A program made the position numbers and the translations under genes. Positions 43,245-55,928 of a stretch of DNA of 64,000 bases are shown piece by piece (position 1 is the first letter of the stretch; each line of letters begins with the position of its first letter). This DNA is from Gracilariopsis chorda (taxonomy: Eukaryota > Rhodophyta > Florideophyceae > Gracilariales > Gracilariaceae), in the NCBI GenBank assembly GCA_003194525.1, contig NBIV01000029.1, forward strand, positions 372,001 to 436,000, in the 5' to 3' direction. Under the pieces are notes generated by a model. That model was not told where the DNA came from. It did no database searches and worked only from the letters and a program-made list of their open reading frames with translations.

Positions 43245-44411
43245 TTGCAGCAGCTTTGTAGTTTCGACTGCAGCATGGCCATGGAAAAACACTCATCCCC
43301 ACCATACCACAGACATCCCATACAATTCGACTCCTCGCACGACGCACAAAAAAGGTTGCAGCAACTCTTTCAAAACCCCAACGACTCCTTCAGTCGTGGG
43401 GTATTTAAGCGCATCGTTGCAAGTCGTCTCTCCCTACCAACACAGCGTGAGACATCGTCACCCAAACTAGCTCGTCTTTGGCTCTCGCGTCTCGACAGCG
43501 ACGTGCAAAAACTTTTCTCCCCAAGCAACCCACGCGGACTTCTTCAGACTCTGACGCAGAAACTCCGTGGACCTGTTGATGATCCGCTTCCACGCCCATT
43601 GATGTACGCCAGCAATACCTACTATACTAAGCTGCTAAAGAGGGCAGAAAATTCTGGGAAGCTTAGGTGGTCGGTTGTACAGCCCGAAGAAGCTTCCTAT
43701 TCAAAACTTGTAGACGCCATCGAAATGACTATGTTCGCAGTAACGAAGTCGCTCACTAAATACCGTCTTATCCCATGGCCGCAGGTCTAGAATGCTCTCA
43801 TGCTCGATCCACCACACACACACACCTCCCCGACCCAAGCATGTTTTGTAAGGTATTCACCAGCACGCAAACGATATCCGGCTTTATCTCGACGTCGAAA
43901 ACCTGTTTCACAACATCACGCTCCTAACCGAAATTGCTTCACTGTTTCCCATGCCAAAGGTGTACCTACCGGAACTCCCTCACGAGCTTCGCCACACGCT
44001 CTGCAAAACGCTTGCGAAAAACCCAACAGGCAAGTACACCCTCTTGCAACCCTGCCAGGCTACCGTGCCGATGGGTTTCAAATGGTTTGTTCATATTGCA
44101 CACACCCTCGCAGTGGCTTTGTTACAAGAATCCTTCTACGTCTTCGAACAATCGCGCTTCACACCAACGCGCGATGCAGTCCTGCATACCCTCACGAGCG
44201 AAGGCGTAGCATACCGCGTGGGAGTGCAAAGACGGTACTTCTTCACATAATTGACGACATCTCAGGTTCCGTCGCAGGATTGAGCGATAAAGCTGTAGTC
44301 GCGCTGCGACGCATCGTCAGGCACGTTTTCGCAGCAGCCAAGCTGCCAATCAAATATTCCAAGTCCTGCAGGCCGGACGAAGTCGTCAAAGACTATATTC
44401 CATTTATATGA
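43245..44411 (+). pseudogene. Reverse transcriptase-like relic
   Basis: Frames 43,245-43,790, 43,951-44,250 and about 44,225-44,411 together resemble an RT palm: KLRWSVVQPEEASYSKLVDA, CQATVPMGFKWFVHIAHTLA (compare the PFGL/PMGF motif of DIRS-like RTs), then FTIIDDISGSVAGLSDKAV with an xIDD catalytic pair, then RHVFAAAKLPIKYSKS. Several frameshifts separate the parts. The match to a specific clade is weak. Confidence 0.55.
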
Positions 44412-45055
44412 TGTCAATGGGATCTAACGCAACATCGTGTGACTCCAGACCCGCGCAAGGTCCTCTCACTTGCTGAAAAACTTTAGGGGGTTCTTAGCAT
44501 CATCTTGTATTCGTTTTGCACACTGTAAGTGTCTCCTCGGTCGTTCTATCTGGCCAGTGTTGCTAAACCGGCGCATCATTTCAGTAAAAAATGAAGTTTT
44601 TCGCACACCAGATCACGAAAAAGGCAATTATCTGGTTGATATCCATGCCTCAGTGCGCAAAGAGGTGAATCTTTTGCAACGTCTCTTTCCGCTGTGCTCA
44701 GCTCAACTTAGCTAGCCTATGTGTGAGGTCGTTATATGTTTCGACGCATCCCTTATCGGTGGTGCCGATATGTATGCCAAGGTTGGCAATGAAGAGTCTG
44801 AGTATCTATGGGAAAGCTGCCACCTCTCAACGACGACCGAGTGGTCCTCATTTCGTACTGCCTCCATTGTATCCAACCAAGTTCTGTTTCAAACAATAGA
44901 GGACGCGCGATGGAACCTTGCATGCAAAATAAAATGAGAAAAGAAAGAACACATCAACGCACTTGAATGTGCTACAGCATTGTTGGCTACAGAGCTTCTT
45001 ACTAGAAAGAAATTTCAGAACTGCCGCGTGGTTATGATCACTGACTCTAGCTAGT
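44412..45055 (+). pseudogene. RNase H-like relic following the RT
   Basis: After WDLTQHRVTPDPRKVLSLAEKL (44,418-44,484), typical of the RT thumb region (colour NWDL...RV..P..K), the frames decay. RNase H landmarks can still be read: VICFDASLIGGADMYAK (first Asp, about 44,726), HINALECATALLATELL (Glu, about 44,953), and VVMITDS (last Asp, about 45,030) followed by a stop. Order and spacing fit DIRS or other non-copia elements. Confidence 0.5.
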
Positions 45056-45359
45056 GTTACAAAAGGGGCCCTTAACAAAGGACGTTCACCCTAAATACCT
45101 ATACTGCTGCGATGCAGACGTTTTTCTGCTATATGCATGGCCTTCAACTTTCAAGTTGGCACTCGTTCTTCCTCTGCATAGCAGAGGAAGAAAGAGTGGG
45201 GACCTCATTTCAATAAAACGAAAGGCCGTTGGGGTCCCATAGGTCTGGAGAGCGGGACGAAGAGAGAGGTAAAGCTCTCTTACGTCCCCTCTCGCTCCCC
45301 TCCGGCTCTTCGCCTTAGCCTCTGCCCTCTCGTCCGAATGTTAATGACCGCCCCCAGTT

Positions 45360-46334
45360 ATGGGGCCAGTCCCAACGCAATGCAAGCCTTTGGCACCCAA
45401 AGATCCGCCGTTGCCTAGTCCGCAAGGTGGTTTACAGTGGTATTGTCGGGACGTTGAGAGATGGGTAGAAACTATCGAAGCCGCCGCTGAACGTGGACCT
45501 AATGGAGTCTACAAAACTGTTTATGGACGACTGCCGTGCTAAATGTATGACCTTGGTCTCTCTAGAGAGCAGACGTCAACAGTCGATGCAGTGCAAGCCA
45601 AAAAGCTCATCGATTATAAGCAATCTGACAAAATTGAAGGATTCGAGCAACTTGTAAACCTTACTGCTTTCTATCCTCCAATACCAGTTATCATAAAGTT
45701 GATATCATCCTTTAACTCAGCCACGAGCTGCCAACGCCGCCCTAATGAACACCTCAAGGACTTTTTGTCTCGGTTTCAAGGATTGGCTGCCAACCATATG
45801 ATGCAGGTTGGACCGGGAACCTCTTTTCAAGTGAGCGACGTTTTGGCAATCACGTGGCTACATAACTCTTCCCTTAGTGAGGAGACTTAAACGAATGCCG
45901 CGCTTCAACTTGACTCTCTTGCCAAAGCAAGACAGAAATCAGAACCCAAGACAGAAGTAATCATAACGAAGGAATCACACCAAACTCTGCTGGAGTTTAT
46001 CAAAAAGTTCAAGCACGACTTCACTGCCGACAATCCTAACACCTTTCTTTGCAATGCTGCAGGTATTGTCACTGATGCTCGGGATATGCTTGACACGTAC
46101 TGTGATCTCTTCAATTACTTCGTCGACGAATCCACACAGAACTCCCTCGATGATAATACGTTTTATGCAGCCCTCCGTTGCAAGCTGGATCTCGAAGATG
46201 CAGTTATGCTTATGAGAAACCTCAGTTTCTCCGCGAAGAAGGCTGAATTGACCTTCACCAAAGCAGACGTAAAAACAAGTCTCGCAGCTCCCGCATACTG
46301 CACTCGCCGCTTTTTCAAAAGCGTTCTGATGTGA
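45360..46334 (+). pseudogene. Gag-like reading frame with two in-frame stops
   Basis: One frame of 324 codons broken by TAA at about 45,540 and 45,888. The content is that of a retroelement Gag: QGGLQWYCRDVERWVETIE, HLKDFLSRFQGLAANHM, LLEFIKKFKHDFTADNPNTF, and DDNTFYAALRCKLDLEDAVM. There is no zinc knuckle. The next frame (46,331-46,723) has DFCFDSGSTKH, a possible aspartic-protease signature. Family not determined. Confidence 0.45.
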
Positions 46335-47960
46335 TCAATATCTCTTTAGAATACGTTCGAACCCCTAGAAAAAAAGATAAGCACATAGCAGCTCGTGGCA
46401 GGCGGTCTTCTGGAGCAAAGAGACCAGCGCAGGAACCCGACTTCTGCTTTGATTCTGGCTCTACGAAGCACCACAGAGGAGATGACGAAGGTTTAAACTC
46501 GAGCTCTCTCGGCAAGACGCTCAGACAGGAGAAAGAGGCTCGCAAACACGATAATAACAATAGTGATGTTTCCGAAAGAGCTTCAACCCCTCGCCACGTA
46601 GTTATCTCTAAGTGCAAGGCAAGGAGCCCTAAAAGGGTTCCCAGTCGCCTCAGATTCCAACCTGATCATGCAGTAGGCCCTGGTTTTTCAAAATATATTG
46701 ATGGTCTGTCGTTCATCGCCTAGCTCTGTTGATGCCTCGGAATCGAGCTTGTGCTCAAAGATTTTGACCACGGTCCATTACTTCACGGCTTCGGAGAAGA
46801 ATGCATTGAGGACAAGCCAACCTTCTCAATCTGTCGATTAAATCGAGAATAGAAACGCGGTATACGGTTCTCGATTATCTTTTACGTTGCGGACGGAACG
46901 CGGCCTATCCTTCGGGGTAACAAAATACTCTCGAATTGGGTCTTTGCGTATCAAACAAAGTTTAAATACCAGAAGGAATAGTACGCAATTCTTCTTACTC
47001 CATCTTCACTAGTACCTATGCTACCGGATCTTAACTAACGAGACGAACCCATCGTTTGCTCTTCCCATTATATACAGATGATATGAAGACCTTTCTGGCA
47101 TCTCCATGAACTAAACCTCCTAAAGACACGCCCTTCCAAGATAAGGAGCACTTCACCAAGAGGTTCTACCTGTACACCCACTTCAATCTTAGGGGAATAA
47201 AAAGGACCTGCGAGGGGGCTGTGATCCTAACACGAACCCTTGAAGTACTGCTTAGCGTATTTCTGTCTTGCATCACATGTGCTATCACAGGTGGACCTCT
47301 TGCTTCTCGCAAGGTCTCCTTGGCACGTATTCTAAACGAGTTCTATGAGCAAGTACAGGTGGGCTTCATGTTCATCGTAAAACTGGAAAACAGTCCCATC
47401 TTTCATATCAAGGACGACGCAACCGATCTTTCTTGAAGACGGCTATCGATCTCTCGGAATATGAATGAAGCAGCTCAGAACCTTGTACTCCATTTGATAA
47501 CTGTTTCAGGACCAGAGAACGTTTCTGAATTACAGAGTTTGACTGTGAAGATGTTGGAATGCTCTGCGCATCACATAACTTGGCCTTCGCTGTTAGACCC
47601 GCTCAGCTCCACAACAAGCTCGGCTTCGTCGAGTTCTCTCATGAAGACCTATGGTACCTCGTTCCAGTGTTGATCAAGGATAGGCCGCACAGAGCATCTC
47701 ATTGGCAGCAAGCACTGTCGGACCAAGAGCTTTAAGCAAAATCAGTCTTCCTAAAGAATAGTCTTCTAGGATCTAAGTCCCTCTCTAGCTTGGAACTGGT
47801 TCGCGGCTGCAAGTCTTCTCTTTCTGGTCTACTAAATAAGAATTACTAATGACCTCATAACCGCCTAACATAAGCGAGCAGCCCGCCGTCCCCTCGATCT
47901 CTTCATCTAAGGTAAAGAATTCAAGTCCCTCGATTGTACCTTGCTCAGCCATCAAAACCC
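46335..47960 (+). pseudogene. Decayed pol-like sequence before LTR C
   Basis: Fragmentary frames follow the gag-like frame on the same strand. DFCFDSGSTKH near 46,440-46,470 may be a retroelement protease site. No RT, integrase or RNase H motif was recognised. Solo LTR C is inserted at its right end, and similar fragmentary sequence resumes beyond it. Confidence 0.3.
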
Positions 47961-47966
47961 AATTTA

Positions 47967-48796
47967 TGTGGTGCAATGCCCGAAAGGGGAAAAACACCGA
48001 AAGAAGTTCGGGATATTCCTCTCAAGAGGTGAACACAGTTGGGTAGAGCCCTCCCAGAGGTGTCACGGCAAAGCGGGTTTGTAAGACCAGGGAAACCTGT
48101 CGCGACTTGCGCAGAGAGGCGAAGGCGAAGAATCGGTATCCACGTGAGCGGGGTGTGATCCTCAGTAGAGGTATGTTTCCACGTAAGTGCGGAAGTGTGA
48201 GCGGTTGCACACAGGAGGGGCCGCGGGTAGGATACACTACCCTGAAAGGGGGAAAGGAGGAGAGTGAAGGGAAGGGAGGAAGATTGGGCGAGACTGAGTC
48301 TCGAGAGTGACGAACAAATACGGCAATGCCGGTGGACAGGACTCCCTATACAGGGCGAAACACCAATGTGATTGGAACAACTATACTCCCAAGGATGGGC
48401 CTCTTTAGATGTTCAAAGGGGTTAGATGTTCCGTGGTTTACGGCGTTTCCCTCCAAGGAGGAGTAGAGCACTCGCGCAAGCGGTAAAAACTAGAGCCAAT
48501 TCCCCAGGTTGGGGTCCCTTCTTGGGGAATTTTTACTGGTGCGACGGCAGCGCGCCGTCGCACTAAGTACTAGCTTCCCAGAAATGGGTGTGAAAATAAT
48601 AAATAATATTAACTAAAATACTCCACATTTCGCGGCAACATCCACTACTGTGGCCAACCGCCAATTGACCCAAAGCCGTTTCCCACGTGTCCATACCCAC
48701 CATTGTGGGGCGTAGTTCATATACACACTACACAACCGGTAATATCGGGAAAACGATCAAGTACCAGGAACCCCTCCCTGAGGGCGTTGCACTTCA
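47967..48796 (-). repeat. Solo LTR copy C, inverted, with target duplication ATTTA
   Basis: 830 bp, the reverse complement of copy B in structure: on this strand it begins TGTGGTGCAATGCCC and ends CGTTGCACTTCA. ATTTA stands on both sides (47962-47966 and 48797-48801). The hairpin GTGCGACGGC/GCCGTCGCAC is retained (48539-48563) although its loop differs. No internal domain adjoins it, so it is a solo LTR. Confidence 0.93.
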
Positions 48797-48801
48797 ATTT
48801 A

Positions 48802-50820
48802 GTTCTTCAAGAAAGGTTAAGAAAGAGGATAATGCCACCCAGGTTACTTGAAGGAGGCATCCAAGCATTACGTCGTTGTATCCAGCACAGAAGAGCTCCT
48901 GGGATCCTTATACACCTTTTCATACGAAGATCTTCACCTCTGCCTGCATACCCAGGTGTTACTCGATATCAACCAAATAGAACTTGGCTGATTCAACATT
49001 CCAAACATCTAGCCTCCGCCACCAGAACCTCTGGTAGAAATTTCACCTTCTTCCGAGGAAAACACCCTTGTTAAAATAACCAGGGAATCTCCACCTCTCG
49101 ATGAGGATCTGCACTTCAACTTAGCTTTCTAGAAATGGAATCGGTATCCCCTTAGAACGGCCTTGCTTTCTAAAAGTAAGGTGATCCGTTCAACTGACAT
49201 CTCATGATGCACACTACCGACCCTTTGGGGAAAAAAACCAAGTCACCAGATATCCCCTTCAAAGGGCGTGCACCTCATCTCTCCCTCTTTAGGCGACAAA
49301 GCACCCACGTCCGCGCGTGACACTCAGCTAGAATGGGTGATATAAGCACGACCGCCTCCGGTTCTTCGCCTCCAACCTCTGATCCAGACAATCAACAACC
49401 AATTAGCCCAAAAAACCATTCTAACTCGAACGCATTTCCAAATTTTTCACTCAACTCTTTTATAGCTCTGTAAACTCTCAACGAGGAAAATATTAACAGC
49501 TTTCAACAACCAACTCATCATTAGGTCAATGACTTCATAACGTGTTGTCAGTCTGTGCCCTTGCCATCAGGAAACAGTCCTCTGGTGCAACCGGCTCATT
49601 CTGGCTCGGCTAAGCAGCAGGAATTCCAACATACACCAGCGATGGCTCCTATTGGACCAACTCTAGCGCACATTGGCAATTGTATGACGCTCTCGTGGGG
49701 TTGATTCCGATGAATCGCAGCCATGCCTTGCACAAACGACTCGGACCATGGATCTGTTAAACAGCCGTGCTGAACTGGAATTTGATCGCCGCTTATGTGG
49801 ATGGGCTTGAAATCCTGCCGGGGGATCTGCCGGGTATTCACACCCTTTCGTGGGATTGGACACACTGGATTACGATTCAGGCACATTATCTCCGACGAAT
49901 TTCGGCCGAATCCAATACGGCGGCTCTCAATGCCACGGTGCTGATTGCTTATGACAGGCATATCCAGCCTCCGTTCGAATTCTCAGATCCCTCAGACCAT
50001 GCATTTGACATCAGCATATTCCGAACTCGCGATGAGACTGCTTCAGTTGTAACTGATTGGGCTAGATGCACTGCGGCATATATCGTCGCAGAGGTTTACG
50101 ACCATTATCGATAGTGGTACATCCAGCTGCGTGTGCAGGCCACTATTGAGAACGTGGGCCCCACTATTCCCCTTGGTGGTTGTGCCAACAATGAAGAAGT
50201 ACTGTAGTTATCTGGTTACTTTGAAAGTATGGACTGGAGCGAGGTCCTGCTAGAACAGAGTGGTTAGCTAAACGGCGGCGGTGGTACCGGTGGTCGGGTT
50301 CTCGGCGAAAACACTGCTCTCGTGGGCGACTTTGTATACTTCGAGCGCTGAAACACGGAGAAATATCTGCCTTTGAAGCGAAAGAACTCCTTGATGCGCC
50401 AGGGTAGGTGCCGAATGATCACTCACTTGGTTACGTCGCTTTCGACGACTAAAACCACGCCTATAGTGGAGATGGCCCGATGATAGATAATTATACCAAA
50501 GAGAAGGGAGATATGGACATACGAAATGCTGGCGAGGTCACGGAAGAATCTCCATTGGAGACAGTGGCGTTCCCTGGCCTTACAACAGCAAGCGGATGGC
50601 CTCAGGGTCCTTTGGGGCCTTCCGTTTCCACTTTGGGGGGTGGCCAATGAGAACGAAATCATTTTTTGGGTTCCTCTGTAGGTTCGGTCCTAAGAGTACC
50701 GAAGTAATGGGTGACGTACCTGAAAAAGCGTGTGTCCAAGAATACCTTCTAGGCGATGGTCAGCAGCCGCATGACGAGGGTAGCACACGCTCCTAATCCA
50801 GTATACTGGATTCTTTTTCG
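48802..50820. other. Degenerate repeat sequence with unexplained forward frames
   Basis: Forward frames 49,767-50,114 and about 50,360-50,649 look protein-like. The latter reads AFEAKELLDAP, NDHSLGYVAFDD and NHAYSGDGPMIDNYTKE with two stops between. They match no family I know. Probably relics of a mobile element. Confidence 0.3.
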
Positions 50821-50996
50821 TGGCTAGGCCATTAATTTAGTGCAGTGTTCAGACTCGCGCTGGCTTCTGGAGTAAACTTCTCCATGTACAACGGCTTGTC
50901 TTCGATGATTCCCATCCCTGACCTTATGCTCGAGTGTAATTCTTCTTTCCTCCTCTTCACCTTCCGTTTTCAATGTGTTTATCCCCCATAGGCTTT

Positions 50997-51329
50997 TCAG
51001 AGAGTTCCTGATGTCATGGTTGCCGCGCTACGAAGGTATTGTAAGACCTTTGACCGAGGGAGGTGCTCAATGGGGTACCACTTAGCCCATCTTGGTTCAT
51101 AGCCGTACCAACCGACGCGGCATCCCATTATACCTTCCGGGTTCCAGACGTGGTTGAAAATCCAGTTATAGCGGACTGGGCTTGCCTTAACATGGCGGCC
51201 AGAGTACTGGACGTTAAACTGCAGCCGCAATGTCAGTTCAGAGAGCGGTGCCCTGAAATGTTTAGTTTCGGGTGGCACTGCCGACCTGCAATACGAGTCC
51301 ACCGGGCGTGGCGTGTCTACGTGTACCAC
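50997..51329 (-). pseudogene. Ty3/gypsy chromodomain relic
   Basis: The minus-strand frame reads YNWIFNHVWNPEGIMGCRVG then WYGYEPRWAKWYPIEHLPRS followed by KVLQYLR, the form of a gypsy chromodomain (hydrophobic-aromatic cage region WYGY...W.P.EHL). The upstream part of the frame is degenerate. It may belong to the minus-strand gypsy relic that starts at 55.9 kb, but about 2 kb of unrecognised sequence lies between. Confidence 0.55.
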
Positions 51330-51429
51330 TTACCCTTGGCCGAGTGCAACGCCTGGGTGCGTGATACTTGTACAATTATGTACTTTATTAATAAGAGTAG
51401 ACTAGCTTTAGAACATCGGTCGTAGCAGC

Positions 51430-53521
51430 CAGCCATTTTAGTATGCCGAGCTCACGCTCCACCTTCTAAATAAAGTCCACCGTACCCTTGGTGGCTTCCG
51501 AACTCCAGTTCTGGTTTTAGGAAATAATTCCTCCCGGACATACTCCCGCGTCGACGACGACAGTACACGCTATACCCTGCGCAACTATAGCCGAGGTCCA
51601 TCTCGTGTTCCACACTCGCCAGGTACTACCCGTTCAGTGCTCGTCACAATTGGCCTTCTGCGGCTGGTCGTGCGCGTTGCGCTGTTTCGTAGCTTTTTAG
51701 GCTACTGCAGCCCACCCGTACTAGTATAAAGCCGACCTATTGCGTCGACCAAAACACTTGGCTGCGGCCGAGAACCCCGGTGGGTGAGCATCGCTTATTT
51801 CCAGAGCCAGACGGCGCAGCCGTAGCATATGTACACGTTTGGGCTCTGGAGCAATCTCAGGGATAACCTGATCTCCTGTTGCCACCCATTGGGTGTTTGT
51901 TCAGAGCATCGTACATGAGGCAAGCGTAGGCCTGGGCGTTCGGTAAGTCTTGGGCCTGTGCCCAAGTCTCCCATCGCTACGCGAAGGTGCCGGTCGATCG
52001 ATAGGTCTTGTGTCGAGTCTGGCAGGTTGGTAGTACTTCTATTAGAGGCTGGTCCCTTTGGGAGTTGTGGTCACTGCCCAGTAGTCGTACGTCCGTTGGA
52101 AGCATAGAACCAAGCTCAGGATTCGAACTACTCTGGGCCTGCTACACTTCTCCTGCCACAATATGCCTGTTGTGAGTTCTGCTGATAGCGACTGGTCTCC
52201 CGAGTAGTGAATTCCTCTTCAGCGGTCTCTAACAAAGTACCGGTTGTATAATTGCCAGCCTGGCCTTGTCCTGGTCACCTATCTCAGTACGTGCCCCTGG
52301 TGTCTTGAAAAATGTTCCTTAAGATGGTGTTGGGGCTCACTCCATTCTGGATGGCTTCAAACCTGCGGGAATATTCACTTCCGCGTGCGCGGCAAACCTT
52401 ACCGACCACTAGTGTGCGTTCGTCCCACCGTCCCGAAGGTAGTGGTGAAAGCAATTCTCGTTGAGGTACTCCGGGTTGCACAGGGAGAGACGTCCGACGG
52501 GTCTTCTCATCCGTTTCATGACGTAACCTCCACGATTTGTGGTTAAGAACCGCCTCCGTGTGATCCGTCAGCCTTGCGGGCATTCCAAATTCTGGTTTCG
52601 CCGTCTCCTGCTTGCCCTGCACCAGGCCCCCACGGTCATTTCCGTCAAGCCGGTATTTTCAGAATATTTATCTTCTGTAGCGTGTAAAGCTAGTCATTGT
52701 CACCCTGTCAGGAGACTTTGCCTCAACATAAGGTTGCGGACCAACTTCAGGAGATTCCGTGTCCGGAATGACCGATTTTGCACTCGTTATCACTTCATAA
52801 TTCACCAAGTTGCTCGAAATGTTATCAGGACTGCATGGAGAGATCGTAAAACGATTCCCTGCGCTATGGTGCACATTTTCTTTATGAACAGTGGGCGTGT
52901 TTTATGCGGAATTTCCAGGAAGTTCGTGTTAGAGCGACGGCTCTGCACGAGCTTGCCCCAAGGAGGTGTTCTCCTTTCGCAGGGTTTCTAATGTCTCTCT
53001 ATGATTTATATTCGAGATTGGTGGCAGTTCCGGCGGCTATGGTTCCGCTTTGGCTCCGAAGAGTCTGAGGGTAACGGTTTTTTTCTCCACACTCTGAGCA
53101 GATGAAAGCGGCGTAGACCTGTGATTTTCCTGTTTTAAGTAATGTGTGTGGGAGGCACTTGTGCCCCTGCATTCCATGTTCTACGGTATGAACCCCGTAG
53201 CAACAGTAACCGAGTAACATCCTGAATGAGGAAAGGCGATGTAGGCGGTGGCGTATGATCCTGGTGCTGTGCATTTTCCTCAGGCCTTCCCCGTCTCTCA
53301 AGCTGTCACGTCCCTTGCGACAGCGATAAAATTCCACCTGAGCAATGGTCCTTGTCCCCTCCTTAGACAGAGCGGCAAGAAGTCGATTAGAACATCCCGC
53401 ATGGCCGGATGTTAATTAGTCCCGTAGTGTTAGGAATAGAAGGTGGAGAAATGTCGCCATTGGAGTTTGTAGTCTCCGGATTGGGCGGGGTATCCGACAA
53501 AGTCCATAAATCTGAGAATCC
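51430..53521. other. No feature recognised
   Basis: About 2 kb without recognisable protein, RNA or terminal repeat. Possibly an insertion separating the gypsy chromodomain from its integrase, or unrelated decayed sequence. Confidence 0.25.
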
Positions 53522-55928
53522 TCAGGTGGGGTGTGGTAGAACGATTGGGCTCTCTCCCAAGGATGTATCCGGTGTCGCTGCGTCCATAAAGACGGCATTT
53601 ACGGCATCCAGGACGACACCTGTCAGGTTTGGAGTGGCCAGGGCAATGCAATCGCGGGATAACTGTTCATACGTCTTGTTTATTTTCACCAAGAAATTGT
53701 CGGTGTTGACTGATATAACTTTTAAGGGTCCCTCCGCCACTTGAAAGAGGTCATGCATCTTTTCTAGTTCCGTTGATAACATTCATTCCGTACAAATGCA
53801 TAGTTAAGACTCTGAATCGGGGAATGGGTTCATCGCAAACGAGCATCGAAATCACGCTGGTAAGTGGCTTGGACACAGCCCGTAGATTTCTGCATTGCAG
53901 GTATCCAGTTAGGTAACCTTATACTCCATTCTTGGCGTTATTCTCCCACAAATGGGAAGTTGTCCAAGGTAGCTTGGGATTTGAACGCCAGAGACGGCGG
54001 TATACGAGATAATACCAACTTAAATGGTGATACCTCAGAAGTGCAGTGATCTTTTTAAAGGAGGCGAATGTCAACGCACCCACATACAAACCCCAAGTAT
54101 TGAGATGATCAGGAACCAAAGAATGGAGAGAGACAACAGACCCCGGTTGAACCGTTCAACGTGCCCTTTTCATTGAGGGTGGTAAGTAGTTGTGAACAAG
54201 TTATTCAAACCCAGGATGTGGCAAAAGCCCTTCAAGAACGTGGACGCAAGATGTTTCCCGTTATTAAAGGGAACCTTGACAGGAGGAGCGTAGACAAATA
54301 TCCTATGCGTCATCAAGGCGTTCGGCACTGTGTATGCAGTTATCGGTCAGTGAGAGACAGTCCGAATAAGCTTGGAGAAGTGATCGGTGATAACAACTAA
54401 GAACGCGTGCCCCCTCTTCTTTGTAAGGAGTGGTCCGAGAATAAAGATTGGCGATGCACTCAAGCAGTGCCCTTGGAGGGAAGAGTTCCATCTTCCTCGC
54501 GTTCCTGCAGAGCTTGAACTCGAATCTTCACGTATTCCGAAAAAACTACATAGTTGCGTAGCAATCAACCGTCATGAAGTGCCAGTACAAAGTTCTTCTC
54601 AAGATGATGGAGAGTTTCTTTCCACCGACGTTGCCACAAAGTTTGGCCTAATGCGATATATGTAAGAAAAGCGACTGTAGGGAGTAGAGTACCTCGATGT
54701 GTGGGCGCGATTCAACCAACCAGGTAAGGTAATCTTTTTCGTCTACCTCGAATGAGAGTTCTTCTCTTGCTTTCAAAAGGGCATGAATCCTTGTACAAAA
54801 GGGTCACAAAATTTTCTCGAATTAGGTCCTCCAGTGTAACTAACTAGTTCAAAGTTTTCCGGTAGGGGATTCTCATGGGTCTCGCTTGATGCATGTAGTC
54901 AGTCGATATCAGCGTTTTCGCCAAAATCTCCTGGCCATTTCTCGAGTCTCCATTCCAGATCCTCCGGTTTGTCCCCCGTAGCCATGAAAAAAGGAATGTC
55001 ACCTTCCTCGTTTGCAAATACTTTTCCATCAGTGGGTACATACGACAATGCGTTGTTATGGGTGTTCTGGGCACCCTTTTTGTAAATGACATGGAATTCC
55101 TAGCCGCAAAGCAGAGCCGCCAACGCATAAGGTGTCCAGCTGGTTAAGAGATATCCATCAACCATGTCAGGGAGGAATGACCCGTGTACATGGTGAAGTG
55201 CGCACCCAGTAAAATAGGGGCGGAGGGTGGAAAGCACCAATAGAACGGCGAGGCATTCCTTCTCCGAGACGGAGCATTTCCGTTCATGAAAGTTTGAAAA
55301 ACGTAACCGACAACCAATTGGATTTTGTTCCCCTTCCCTAGTGGAGTGGAAAAAAGCACAAACAACCTGCTAGTCGTTCAATATCGTGTCTACGGAGTAT
55401 GCAACCCCTGTTGCTGTAACGAAAGAATAGCTGCTGATATGAAAGTCTCTTTTACGGAGTTCCACGCGTCTGATTGCTTGGGTGTTAACTGATCCAGCTT
55501 TGGTTCGTTTTCCTACCGTAAGAGCACATTAAGAGACGCTGCGTCATCCGAAAAGTTTACGATAAACCGTGAATACACGTTGATCATCTCTAGGAAAGAT
55601 TGAAGTTTTCTTTGGGTACGGGTTCTTTTGCATGAATAAGAGATTTCACTGGACATTCCTCGATCGACAGCCGGGCGAAATGGGTAATATGTTCGAGATA
55701 TTTGACGGGGTCTGTAAAAAACTCACACTTCGCCAGTTTGAGGGTAAGCCCTGCATCACAGACTACGGACACCACGCCCTTCATGTAGGTAAGATGTTCG
55801 TCCAGGTTGTTAGAGAAGATGATGAATTCGTTCGGGTGAACCAGGCAACTCCATAATTTAAAGCAGTTCAATGTTATATCTATTGTACTCTGAGAATTAG
55901 CGGGGGCGTTGGATAAACCAAATTGCAT
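53522..55928 (-). pseudogene. Ty3/gypsy RT-RNase H-integrase relic
   Basis: In minus-strand order: RT from FGLSNAPANSQSTIDITLN, then LVHPNEFIIFSNNLDEHLTY (55,590-55,928), in which the catalytic YxDD position reads HPNE; RNase H with LLGAHFTMYTGHSSLTWLMD (55,144-55,230), its Asp also lost; a linker with GDIPFFMATGDK-like sequence; integrase core GHAFLVVITDHFSKLIRTVS (54,340-54,420); and the integrase C-terminal part GPLKVISVNTDNFLVKINKT (53,660-53,730). Many frameshifts and lost catalytic residues make it non-functional. The RT begins abruptly at the FGLSNAP motif. Confidence 0.8.

Noticed and set aside
30314..48796. LTR B and LTR C as the two ends of one large element
   Set aside because: They are in inverted orientation and each has its own different 5-bp target duplication.
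52080..52190. tRNA-like B box (GTTCGAATCC) on the minus strand near 52,115
   Set aside because: No matching A box at the right distance and no acceptor-stem pairing could be made.
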